From the NCBI RefSeq assembly GCF_036884655.1, contig NC_088330.1, positions 34,391,001 through 34,455,000 of the forward strand: a DNA stretch of 64,000 nt, written 5' to 3'. Below are positions 12,021-23,100 of this stretch, piece by piece (within the stretch, counting starts at the first letter, position 1; every line of letters starts with the position of its first letter). This DNA comes from Musa acuminata AAA Group. Taxonomy: Eukaryota > Streptophyta > Magnoliopsida > Zingiberales > Musaceae. The notes under the pieces are model-generated. The model did not search any database, had not been told where the DNA came from, and saw nothing but the letters and a program-made list of their open reading frames with translations. The position numbers and the translations under genes are program-made.

Positions 12021-12790
12021 GGACTTCATGGCCATCAGCTCAGCTCGAGGGGAGGGAGATGAACTGTCCAAGCTATTGTTCTGATTAATATATGAATTTA
12101 CTGTTCATCCCCAGCAATATAATCTGCTTCTTTCGTAAAATTTACTTTATTAGTAATATTTCTAATAAATTTGGATCGGTAACGACAGAAAGGAATCGTT
12201 TGTTTGAGTATGCACAGTAAATATTAATAGGTCTTTGTATTCTTATCAGTTTAAGGAGAAATCGATGGTTCTTTCTTAGTTCTTTCTCACGTCGTCAACT
12301 TTGCATGTGCTTATCTGTGTTCTGCAGCGACTTGTAATCTACAATCTATAGGCTGTAGATTCTCATTCTTTATCTACAAGATCTTGACTTAGAGTTCGAC
12401 AAAGGAATCGAAATCAATTCAGCTATCCGGCAGAAACTAAATCAAGCTGAATTCTATATCTGTGGAACAATTAATACTGCAGCAGCGGCCGGATGGTTCT
12501 TCTTCGTCTCCCGAGGTCGTCGTTTGCGCACTTCACGAAACAATTAATACTTCCTAGGATCACATCTCCTTCAGCTCTTTTTCTTGATCCATGTGTTCCA
12601 TGTGGACCTCGGGCCATTAAACCTCCATAGATCATGACGACTTTGGCCTTCGAGTCAAGTCCTCCTGTTACTTCTATGATCCGGTAATCACGTTCTTGAT
12701 GCGGCGAGGCCTCCCAAGTCAACTCCGATCCCTCTAGTTCTGCTGTATAACGAGGCACTACGCTGATCGACTGCTTCCCCACCCTCCACG
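12021..12790. other. Intergenic, no gene seen
   Basis: Spacer between GT14 copies 2 and 3. No coding exon, TE end or strong promoter motif recognised. Confidence 0.5.
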
Positions 12791-13900
12791 ATGAAGGAGA
12801 CCAGTCGCTTCGATCTCAGGCGGATGCAGTCCAGCGTTTGCTCCTCGGACGATGTTGCGGTGCTGGTGAGGGTCTTAGCGGTGCTGCTGCTTCTGGTCGT
12901 CGCGGTCTCCGTCGTGAGCACGTCGACGGAGCAGAAGCTGTGGGCTTGGAGCGTCAGCTCGGAGGAGGAGATCAGCTACCGGCCTCCCACCAGTCTGATG
13001 CACAACATGAGCGACGAGCAGCTGTTCGAGCATGCGTTGAGGGTGAGCAAGCTGAGCAAGTATCGATCGAGGGGGACGCCCAAGGTTGCGTTCATGTTCT
13101 TGGCGGAAGAACGCATCTCTCTGACGCCTCTCTGGGACAGGTATTTTAGAGGATATCAAGGGCTCTACTCGACCTACATCCACAGTTCGCAGGGCGACTA
13201 TGCAGTGAATTCAGTGTTCTACAAGAGGCAGATCCCCAGCACGGCGTCCGACAGCAAAAGCTTCTCCACGATAGACGCCGCGAGACGACTCCTGGCGAAC
13301 GCACTGCTCGATCTCTCGAACGAGCGCTTCGTCCTGCTGTCGCCCGCCTGCATCCCGCTCTTCAACTTCAGCTTCACCTACAAGTACCTGATGAGCTCCA
13401 AGTACAGCTTCGTGGAGGCCTTCGACATGCCCGGCCCCGGCGCGAGGGGCCGCTACACCCCCAAACTCGCACCCGAGGTCGGCCTCTCGCAGTGGCGCAA
13501 GGGCACGCAGTGGCTGGAGGTGAGCCGCCGGGTGGCCCTCGTCGTCGTCAACGACACCACCGTGTACCCCAAGTTCGATCGACTCCGCAGTGAGATGATC
13601 GTGCAGCACGAGCACTACTTCCCTACCGTGCTCACGGTCAAGGCCGCCCACATCATAGCTAACAGAAGCATAACATGGGAGCTGTGGAGAAGCGGGCAGT
13701 TCGAGCCGGTGACGTTCGGGATGGAGGATACCACAGAGCAACTCCTGCGGAAGATCAATGAGGAGCACGAGTGCTCCCACAATGACAAGCCGACGGCAGT
13801 CTGCTTCCTCTTCGCCCGGAGGTTTGCTCCAAGTGCTTTGTGGCCTCTGCTGAAACTGGCACCCACTTCCCTTGGATTTGGTTCTCGTGAAACTTATTGA
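12791..13900 (+). CDS. GT14 / DUF266 glycosyltransferase, copy 3, intronless
   Basis: A single open frame of 369 aa with the same layout: short N-terminus, transmembrane anchor (VLVRVLAVLLLLVVAVSV), stem, then catalytic domain with PKVAFMFLAEE, PLWDRYF, VFYKRQIPS, ARRLLANALLDLSNERFVL, ACIPLFNF, MPGPGARGRYTPK, WRKGTQWLE, EHYFPT, ANRSITW and PTSLGFG. It has no intron where copies 1 and 2 have one, yet the protein aligns across that point without gap. Two conserved spots differ: LLSPACIP in place of LLSESCIP or LLSETCIP, and HEHY in place of DEHY. The Glu of the latter is kept. It may be a fully active paralogue with altered specificity. No internal stop or frameshift argues for a pseudogene. 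Confidence 0.92.
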   Translation: MKETSRFDLRRMQSSVCSSDDVAVLVRVLAVLLLLVVAVSVVSTSTEQKLWAWSVSSEEEISYRPPTSLMHNMSDEQLFEHALRVSKLSKYRSRGTPKVAFMFLAEERISLTPLWDRYFRGYQGLYSTYIHSSQGDYAVNSVFYKRQIPSTASDSKSFSTIDAARRLLANALLDLSNERFVLLSPACIPLFNFSFTYKYLMSSKYSFVEAFDMPGPGARGRYTPKLAPEVGLSQWRKGTQWLEVSRRVALVVVNDTTVYPKFDRLRSEMIVQHEHYFPTVLTVKAAHIIANRSITWELWRSGQFEPVTFGMEDTTEQLLRKINEEHECSHNDKPTAVCFLFARRFAPSALWPLLKLAPTSLGFGSRETY

Positions 13901-14455
13901 TGTTGTTGCCATTAGAGTTCATATCAATCTTCACGAATAAACCCAGAATGTTCAGAAATTGAGTTTTCTTTGCCTGATCTGCTGACCTGAAACAAATCTT
14001 TCTGCTCTACTTGTGTAATTGGCTGCTTCAGCACATTGTTTTGAGAAGCCTTTGCATCACCTATAACACAACCTTTGTATCAGACTCTGCCCGCTTCATA
14101 TATCCACATGCTCTGTTCTGACTCTTATCGTCCACAGATCTGATGCTTTCAGGGCATGAAAGTTTCAGCACCAACTGCAGATATGCTCTACAGATAAGCT
14201 ATAAACTTTTGCCAATGATTGACTATACTTCCTCTGGTTTATGATATAGTGTCTGATTGAGCTTTGATATAATCAGTAGGATATAAAAGAAGAGTTACTA
14301 TGTTTAGGGGAAGGTATGTGTAGATAGATTCTATGGTCAGGAACTAATCAGAGAACTAAGAAAAATCATATTGAGTTTGTCATGTCTCACATAAAGTGAT
14401 TTTTGAGATCACAAGGTCAACAAATGAGTAGGAGAACAGATTACTGGTACAGATG
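13901..14455. other. 3' flank and intergenic
   Basis: Presumed 3' UTR of GT14 copy 3 followed by AT-rich spacer. No gene recognised. Confidence 0.5.
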
Positions 14456-14460
14456 CAAAG

Positions 14461-15006
14461 TGATGAGGGCAATAATGGCGATGGGACACGGGTTAACGTC
14501 GGCTGCGCCCGGATGACGCCTCGCGCCCGATCAAAACAGACCGGAACACCGACCGAGGCACATTAACATCCTGCGCGAGCTCGGTCCTTCACGCCACACC
14601 AACACCGGTGTCAGACGTTACCAGGAGTACGATCCTGCTTCCTACAAGCGGGCACATCAGGCAATGATAACCTTCCCTATAAAAACCCTTACGCTCAGAA
14701 AAAGTGGGAGGAGGGAGAAGAGGAGAGAAAAAACCCCCTAAGACTATCCATTGTCTTGATCGTCAGAGGGATCGGGTCGAGCCTCCCGACCCGACCTGTG
14801 TGCAGGGACGAAGACGGAGCACCTCCCACAGCGTGCCCAGGCGAGGAGTTCCCTTCCAAAGGAAATGGCTGTCTCGTCGCGATCGGACCACCGCAGCCGG
14901 TCACCTCAACAGTCTCAAGGGTCGCTCATGAAGATCCCCAATCATTCGGATCCGAACCCAACCATGGTGGCCCCGAGGCCACGGCTTAAGGTTGTTGACA
15001 CCAACA
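14461..15006 (+). mobile_element. Solo LTR with perfect 5-bp target-site duplication
   Basis: A 546-bp GC-rich block in AT-rich surroundings starts TGATGAGGGC and ends GACACCAACA. It is flanked by identical CAAAG pentamers (14456-14460 and 15007-15011). A TATAAAAACCC promoter sits at about 14678-14688, followed by a purine-rich leader and a GTCAGAGGGATCGGG tract typical in style of Ty3-gypsy LTRs. No internal domain is adjacent, so it is a solo LTR left by LTR-LTR recombination. Superfamily assignment is inference. Short ORFs inside it are not genes. Confidence 0.85.
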
Positions 15007-15011
15007 CAAAG

Positions 15012-17312
15012 TACTCAAAATATTGTGTGTAATCTTGTCAAAACATATACCAGCTGTGTAAAATTTCATAGAAGTTAAGTTTGCAAATGAACTTATTTGT
15101 TCCAAGGATAACACAATTTGGTTAGTAAAAGAAACCAGTTCAAGTTCATATTTCAAGTCTTGATCAAACATGAATCATGTTTTGGATAGAAATGCACAAC
15201 TACTTGCTTACTCAACATGGAAAATCAACTTCAGAATTTGCCACTGCATTTCATCAGACCTTTTAAAATCTGAATAAAATCATATATTGATATGACAGAC
15301 CAAGATCACCAGGACAATACAATATTTGAAGAGTTAAAGATGCAGGAAAGGGCCCCTAATTTCTTAGATTAAAATGATGCAATAACCACAAGGTAGATAT
15401 TAAAGTTCAAGACATGAGACTTGTGGGTTATAACCAAATTTAATCCAGGCCAAAGAGGGGGGTGTTGAATAGTTTTCAACCAGCAATTGTCCTCACTATC
15501 TGCAACATTGCCCAAGCACAATTACCACAATCTAATCTTCATAGAGGAGTCCATTTTTGTTTTGTTGAGTTCAGTAATTGTAGTGGCCTAGACAGGACAC
15601 CTTAAATGATCACAGTAAAGACATACAAAAAATGTTATCAATCAATGACTCAGCTTAAGTAGGCATCAGACTTGAAATTAATCATGTACCAAGTAGTTTG
15701 GATATTCTTTGTTGTTCCTTGAGGAAGGATATTTTGGTGAAACTTGTTGCACCAACAAAATCCTCACCATGTACCATAATAACTATAACAAATAGATAAT
15801 TTGTGAGAACACAAACTCTATGAGAAGCTAAGCAATTGGTTTCTCTATCATCACAAACATCTCAACTGTGTCATCTTTATGGAATGAACAAGAACAGATT
15901 CTCCACACAATCAGAAACCAGACCCCACTTGCAGCATGTAAAGAATGTGTAGTCTGTCACAACATGAAAACTAAAAGGACTCTCTCTCTCTCTCTGTGTC
16001 CAAACTATTACAGGCCTCAAACCTGGCTATGTTTTCTGACAGACACAAACTGCACCAATACCACAACCTGAAGTCACTCTTTCCAATCTCTGCCTCATCA
16101 TCCCCACTGCTAATTTCACTCCCATCTATCAAGCAAAAGCTAGTGACAGTTACAGGTTTCTTAAGGGAGAAAATCCAGAAGAACATCTTTTGACCTAATC
16201 TTTGCCCACATTTAAGAGTCATGGACCACCTGACATCAAAACTATTACCAAATAGAAGAGAAAATTAAGTGTAGCAGATGGGTAGTCCTAGCAACTCTAC
16301 AATGTGGCCCAGGTGACACAGAGTAACAGATGCAAGGTCTCCACCTATTGGAACTTGTCCTTGACCCCAATCCACAAGGCCAACAATTGCCTCTCATGAT
16401 AACCCACTTATGGCAGTTGCAAGCAAGAAAGACTATGTTTGTCAGATAAAATATCAAACACCATATTTCTTTCTTCATGACTGCATCACAGAGATGCCTT
16501 TCCACCTCGAACACTTGGAAAAAATAAGAACATAGCTGCTTTCAGATGTCATTGTCCACATCTTTCTTTGCAGAACCAACAAAGTCCACTTACCCTAAAT
16601 TAACTGAAAAGGACTTGCAAGATAAACCTATAGTACATTATCTCAGACTTGGTTTAAATATCAAACTCTTCACACCTACCCACTTATTCCACTTCTAATC
16701 TATGGTAATACATGTTGATTGCCCAAACTACATACTCTCACCAAACATGCACTACAAAGCAATTCAAGCTCATTTTAGCTTTCTCTGAGACCTCAACGAG
16801 AACATTTGAATTGCGGTGCCCTTAAACAAGCTTCTCAGTGCCTAAAGAAGACAACCTAACATAAGGAAGAAGAACCCAAAGCATCAAAGAACTCAGGCTA
16901 ACATATGCTACAGTAAAAGGTACAACCAAACAGAGACTTCAGCAGTACGTCGTCACAAAACAAGCAAAAGAATTTAATTGTTAAATCGATCTCCTGTGGA
17001 CACTGATGCAATAGACCCCCATGGTCCACAGAAGAGAACAATTCATACCAACTATAGGAACAGGAGCATGCATCAGTATCCAAAAAATAAATGCTATGTC
17101 TACATTAAACTGTTCATACATATCTTGCATTTTGATGTATTCGTTTCTTGAAATGACATATCTTGATGATGATTCAAACATTTCCGCGGACTGAATCCAT
17201 TAGCTTTTCGAGTGGATTCAAACAAGTGATCAGCTTCAATGGAATGATGATTCTTCCATTAATTCGAACAGAATAGTAAAAGATGCCACCTTTGACCCTT
17301 CTGCTTCCCCTT
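15012..17312. other. Intergenic, no gene recognised
   Basis: AT-rich spacer of 2.3 kb. Several short open frames on both strands lack family resemblance and splice-consistent extension. A CT-rich tract lies at about 15979-15995. Confidence 0.5.
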
Positions 17313-17825
17313 TTACCGTGGAAATTGGAACAGAGGTTTACCACTGGATTCCCTCTGGGACGGGCTCCGCCAAAATCCCGCGCCGTAGAAGTTTGCCAAC
17401 ATCACCTTCTCCAATTCCAATATCTCCTCTGACGGCGACTTTGTCGGCCACGCTTCCTTGTTTCCGGCCGTCGCCAGGAGAGCCGCGCGGCGAATGCTGA
17501 CGTCGTCGTGGTTCAAGGCACCGACTTTGGGTCGCGAGACCGCGGCTTTCTTACGGGACCTGTTCCTGATCCGCCGCAGCGCCTTACGGACGAGCCCCGC
17601 CGGCAGCTTCACCACCACGACCACGAGGAGGTTCACAAGGCCGCATGGGCAGCAACAACAGACGGCCGCGCACTCCGCCGCCGTCTCCCCAGCCATCTCC
17701 GCAAACCTTGCTCGTCTCCTCCCGGGTTCCTTGAGGACCACGGTCTTGCTGCCACTGCCAGTCAAGGAAGCGGCGGATGCCGGTTCCTCCGGAGGCAGGG
17801 GAGTCTGGGGCCTCTTCCACACCAT
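17313..17825 (-). CDS. Small plant protein with CCCCPC motif (function unknown)
   Basis: Intronless ORF of 170 aa, GC-rich. It carries the block AECAAVCCCCPCGLVNLLVV followed by KLPAGLVRKALRR and a basic stretch, and a C-terminal block ending in GAGFWRSPSQRE. This arrangement (Cys cluster, short hydrophobic run, basic cluster, C-terminal FWRS motif) matches a plant-specific family annotated as pollen-preferential or uncharacterised. The hydrophobic run plus Cys cluster suggests membrane association or acylation; that is inference. The start at 17825 gives the full motif set. No neighbour suggests a role. Confidence 0.75.
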   Translation of the reverse strand: MVWKRPQTPLPPEEPASAASLTGSGSKTVVLKEPGRRRARFAEMAGETAAECAAVCCCCPCGLVNLLVVVVVKLPAGLVRKALRRIRNRSRKKAAVSRPKVGALNHDDVSIRRAALLATAGNKEAWPTKSPSEEILELEKVMLANFYGAGFWRSPSQRESSGKPLFQFPR

Positions 17826-18884
17826 CCTCCCCTCCCTTAAGTGCGATCGGCGGCCTAATCTCAGAAGCCGAACGATCTCATGGCGGTCAAACTTTCAAAA
17901 TTTTGGCTTCTCCTCTTCTCTTCTCCGACACCGAACCGCGGGCGCTTTGATCGGGTGGATGCGGAAAGAAGAGGAGCGTCAAAGGACGAAGGCCTCCATT
18001 TCTCTCCGGGTGCTCGACTGTGGTCAGGCGTCTCTGCAAGGCGTTGAACTATGGCTCCAGCGAGGGGACGTATAGGCTTCCCGGCGAAGTCGTCCGATCG
18101 ATCTCTCTTCTTGCTTCACTCCCATGAAGGAATCAGAACGCGAAACGCTGCGACGGCGAAGAGAGAAGGCGAAGGGGTTTTGGTAACCGAGACAATAAGA
18201 TGTTCCGCCGGTGTAGGATTAGTTTCATTAATCGTCGGATAATTAGTACACACGTTGTCTTCAATAATCGTAAAGTCACTATGATTCATCTGTAGTTTCT
18301 TATCCGCGAGGTAGTGAACCTCATAATAAATAGAAATATAGGAATGGACACTTCAACTATTACCTGGAAAAATACTTGTCTTTTAATTAGTTAAACTAGT
18401 GGAGCCCAGAATGACCCATGCTGGGTGTCATTAGGGTGTACGGTGGCTGGTGACGCGGAAATTTCTCGGACACGTGCGCGGTTATCACGGAGAGGTAGTT
18501 ACGGTGGGGGAACGTCCAACCGCCCCCCTTCCAGGAGTAACGGCCCGTGGAAGGGGAAACGGGTTTCTCCCTGGTCCAGCCCGGCTGCCAGAAATAGAAC
18601 GGAGATGCCGAAGCTTCTCCGCTGTCTTGGTCGCCAAGACGAGCGGCGGCAGAGAGTTCGCCGAAAGTAGGTTTACGCTACCAAATGAGGCTGTGTTGCT
18701 CGTGATTCGTTGTCTTCTCTTCAGCAATCAGGAATGGCCGGAGTTTAGTGTATTCGTTGTGTTGTGTGCAGATAGGTGGTGGAATGTATCTGTAACTAAG
18801 AACACTACTCTTCTCATGATTCATGTACATGTTGCTCAGATCGTGGCAAAGAGCCTCTTGTCATGTTCTTGTTGGGAATCACTG
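17826..18884. other. Upstream region and unresolved GC-rich segment
   Basis: Upstream of the Cys-rich gene, then a GC-rich stretch at about 18450-18660 with an open frame but no recognisable protein. It could be a leader exon of an unidentified transcript. I cannot support a gene. Confidence 0.4.
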
Positions 18885-19127
18885 CGACTTCTACCACTAT
18901 CTACTTCCTCTTCCTTTTGTTTGGTTCACGGTTTCCTCACCTTCATGCCATCAAATCCCCAAGAAGTGTCTCCTCATTGCAAAGAAGACCAAGCATGGAT
19001 CAAAAGTTTTGATGGTAAGTTGGTGTTGCTGTATGTGACCAGCAACATCCACCATTGAACTTGAGATCTTTTCCTAATCTTTCAGTTTAAGAACTCACAG
19101 TAGGAACCTACAAAGCTGATTCAGCTC
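18885..19127 (+). repeat. Duplicated block A (inverted copy at 45865-46108)
   Basis: About 240 bp matching, in reverse complement, the block at 45865-46108 with a modest number of substitutions. In this locus it lies about 4 kb before the large duplicated arm. In the other copy it lies next to the truncated subtilase, so the order of blocks differs between the copies. A short frame is open in both copies, but I do not recognise a protein. Confidence 0.85.
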
Positions 19128-19844
19128 GAGATTTAAGGTATGCAGAGAGAAGTTGATGCCAATCCGATCCATTGTTGGCATTAAGAAAGATAAGATTCTA
19201 ATGCTGCTGCCACATTCCTTGCATCGTCAACCATTTCCACTCCATCTATAGATTCATTGTATGTCTGTCTGTGACAAGAAATCCTTCGATTTAAATGCTT
19301 TCTCCAGCTTAAGTTTGGGTGCTGCCTTCTCACCACCAACCATATCCACAAGCTAAGAAGACATGAACTTAGGGACAAGCATGAATGTTTCTTCCAGTCT
19401 CCCTTTTCTGCATAAAGCTTTCGTTATGTCGGCTATTCTTCTATCAAGTATTTGATGGAACAACAGCCAACCAACCTCATCGGTCTCTTCGTTTGATTGA
19501 TGCAGTTCATCGAGAAAGATTGAAGTCCAAGGAGAAACAAAGAGTGGATTTCTTTCAACCTATATCTGCCCATGAAATGATTCCTTTCGCTCACTCATGT
19601 GTTCTGTTCATCCATCGCATCATTCTTGGCATCTATGATGGCTCACCAAAGAATTGTTGTGCAAATGTGTTGTAGGCTTTCATGAAGCTAACTAATAATG
19701 ATCTTCTATAACATCATAATCGGATCAAATCGACCGATACGATCGATCTGACTTTTGGATCGAAAATGTCAAAGAATCAAACTATAGTAGGTCAAATCGA
19801 TCGAGTTTCGATAACCCAAAGAACATATTAGTCCTATATGAACT

Positions 19845-19901
<57 letters not shown>

Positions 19902-20257
19902 ATGAAGACCCTCCCACTTCACCACTCTCTCCTCGTTCAGAGTTCTACAGAACACTAAGCTATGGTGCGCGCGCCATCTCGACCGTGTGAGCCAATGTCG
20001 AATCGAGAGGCTTAGCGCCCTTAAGCCCACTCGGTGTGTGCCCTCGGCAGCTGGCTATACAGAATACTTTGATCAGTTCAATGAGCAACTCCAGTGTGTC
20101 GGTGTGACTGCATATCATTGTACCATCCAATCGTGAGTCCTTCTCTTGCCATCTTTCTTCGGTGCACCATGCTTCGTCTACGTCATCCAAGGCCCATTCA
20201 TGCACCTTCATCGCGCTCTTCGAATGTATTGGTTCAATTCCATATCATCAGTTCTGA

Positions 20258-20299
<42 letters not shown>

Positions 20300-23100
20300 T
20301 TAAAGCTCCACGATGAATGCAAGAAGGGTTATCATTGGAATCGTGTTCCTTGGCTGCCCAGAGACATTTCAATCTTTTCAGCAGACCTAAGAGTAATGGG
20401 AGCAAGAGGTAAGTGAATGTCAGAGACTCCGAGACGAGCACCAGAGAATCCACCACTTTCGTGAGGGAGACATCATCTCGTTGCTCGCTGGAGTTGCTTC
20501 TTTCAGCTACAACAATGTCGAAGTACTTGTCGTTGTGATTACCGTCATCGACTCGAGTAGCAACGCCGATCAATTAGATCGCCTTCGATAGTCAGAAGCT
20601 CCCAACTCTAATGTTCATCCAAATGAGTGCTGTGAGGGCACTTCATATACATGATAATGTGCATGCACTATCTCCATATACTAAATACTCTCCATACAAA
20701 GACCAAACCAACACTTTATTCATGCATATGTGTTTTTTTGTCCATTAGAGAGAGAAAAAAAAAGGAATGAATAATTTCATTGTAACACCCATAATTAGTC
20801 TCACATCAAGATTGAGATTGACTTATAAGAGTCTGATGAATGTATTATTATAATCAACTTTAGCTTAAGCATTTTGATAAGTAATTTAGACCAAATAAAG
20901 TTGATAGATCAATTAACTAATCAAACCCGGGTCTTAACATTTATTATATCAAAATACGCTTATATTTGATATAAATTTATTCTCTATATCTAAGAAATCT
21001 AACCATATGGCTTGGATTATACATTAGAGCATCAATGCTCATGTTTGGTCCATCCATTCCTATCTCTAGTTATGGGAGTTTACCCTAACAATTCATTTTC
21101 AAGTTTAAGGTTTGATCTCATCTTACCTATCAGAATGCAAGAAAGGTAAGTTCTACATTATTTTTATTTTAATCTCTTTATTCAAAATAATTTCATATTG
21201 CTTTGGCCACCGTAGTAAAGTTCAAGATTTAGAAATTATTGATTGAATTGACCTATAGTGAGCAAAGCAATAAGAGACATGACCATACCGATGTAATTGG
21301 CATGGTTATATTTAGGGCACACTATAGCTAAGTTCTAGATTTATAGATCAAACTCTCTACAACAGAATCAATAAGAAAATATTGCTGTAAACGAGATGTC
21401 TTGACTACCATCTACAACAAATAGAGCAATATTGTGAAGAGAGTTCCAAATGAAGAAAAAAGCTCTTAACCGTCAGTCAACCGTGACATCAATATAACTC
21501 GATATATGATCTCATAGTCTACGGAAGAAGATAAAAGCTCTCAACCGTCAGTCAACCGTGACATCAACATATGTCTAATATAAAATATTAATATTATGAG
21601 AATATTTTTTGCTACACAAAATATTTTCTTGGGCATGACCAAATTCAAACCGATTATGAAAGATAATTGAGGTCTACTTACCTTAATACTCCTCATATTA
21701 ATTGTGCATTTTATTTAGGACTCATGAGGCATATTAACTACACAAAAATAAGCTATCCATAATTAATAATACATCAATCATAAGAATATTATGATAAAAA
21801 AATTATTTATGGATTTATGCATGTCATCATTTATTTATAAATAATATGAACAAATATTATTTAAGTTCACTTGCAAATCACACCAAAATCTATAGGCCCA
21901 TGGAGTTGAATGTTAGGATGATCAGGTCATCGAATTCATTGATATTAATTGGTAAGCATAGGAAGATATGTACTTATCATTTCTAATTAATCATCACATA
22001 ATATATTAGTTGGTAATTCATCGATAATATATCGTTTCAAGATCGAAAAACATTTACATCTCTATTCCTTTGACTCAATGAGGATTTGACCTTTTTTTTG
22101 TATAGATCTCCTCCTCAAGTCAATTATGTTTTTCAAATCGATTATGTCTTTCACTATAGTTATATTATTATGTTAATCATATCCTTAAAATAATTATGTC
22201 TTTTAAGAAGACAAAAGTTTTATCCCTCGAAAGAACTTATCTTCGATCTATTTACATGTAACATTCCATACTCAAGCAAAAGATACCTTGATATAAAAGA
22301 TAATGCCTCATACTAAAGTTTTAAAAGTCCAAGAAATCACCTTTCAAGTAAACAAAACACCTCCTTGACATTCATAAGCCACTTTAAGCATTGTAATAGC
22401 TTTCTCATCATATGCAATTAATCCATGTCTCTTTTGGACATAGCACTACTTTAAAAAAAAATCAAATTGGATCAATCTCATCAAATCAGATTGACTGTCA
22501 ATATTGACCATATCAAGAAAAGAAATAAAATCAATGACCTGTTTCTAAGGTTTGTTTATTGCCAAGGTTGACTGAGCTTCTTTTTCTTGTATACACATTC
22601 ATTGTGATGTACAAAGAAAGGGTCAACAGTACTTCTATATGGCAACAAGCATTCAATTAGCCAAGTTGAGATGTAAATTTTGTTTACAGCCTCAACACTT
22701 GTACCTTCCTCAATAGAAAGATATCAAAAGAAGATTGCAAAATCTGGTCCAGGATCTGCATTTATCTTGTAACATCTTTTCTCTTTTTCTATGTAGAATG
22801 TTTTCTAAGCATCAGTATGTTAAGACTCCTGAAGATTCAAGATGAGGGGAGAAGCTTTTAAGTCACTCAAAGGCAGCTATTTTGATGTAGTAAACCAATC
22901 TGTGCTACTCACCAAGCCATGCAGGAATGAAGGAAATTAAACAAGTCTAAAGCTAATTGCAGGAGAGTATTTATTATCACTATGCGAAAATATTGAAGAT
23001 TTGGAGACTTGAGAACTTAACATGTCATATTTGGGTTCTGAATGTTTGGCATAAGAAGATGAATTTGTCAAGTGAATGGGTTTTGGGAGAATGAAATTGG
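19128..23100. other. Gene-poor region with microsatellites and repeats
   Basis: No gene recognised in about 4 kb. Contents: a (TC)n run at 19848-19896; a (TA)n run at about 20259-20296; an LTR-like block at 20781-20939; and a 38-bp imperfect direct repeat at 21459-21496 and 21534-21571 (core ACCGTCAGTCAACCGTGACA). The remainder is AT-rich. Confidence 0.55.
20781..20939 (+). mobile_element. Possible short LTR-like block
   Basis: 159 bp beginning TGTAACACCC and ending GTCTTAACA, followed shortly by TTATATCAAAA, which weakly resembles a tRNA-Met primer-binding site. The flanking pentamers differ, so no target duplication supports it. A degenerate retroelement end is possible. Confidence 0.3.

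Noticed and set aside
14704..14989. Open frames of about 75 codons on both strands
   Set aside because: They lie inside the solo LTR and are GC-rich leader sequence, not genes.
20208..20573. 121-codon minus-strand frame near the (TA)n microsatellite
   Set aside because: Its end is translated dinucleotide repeat (YIYIYI), and no family resemblance or splice support was seen.
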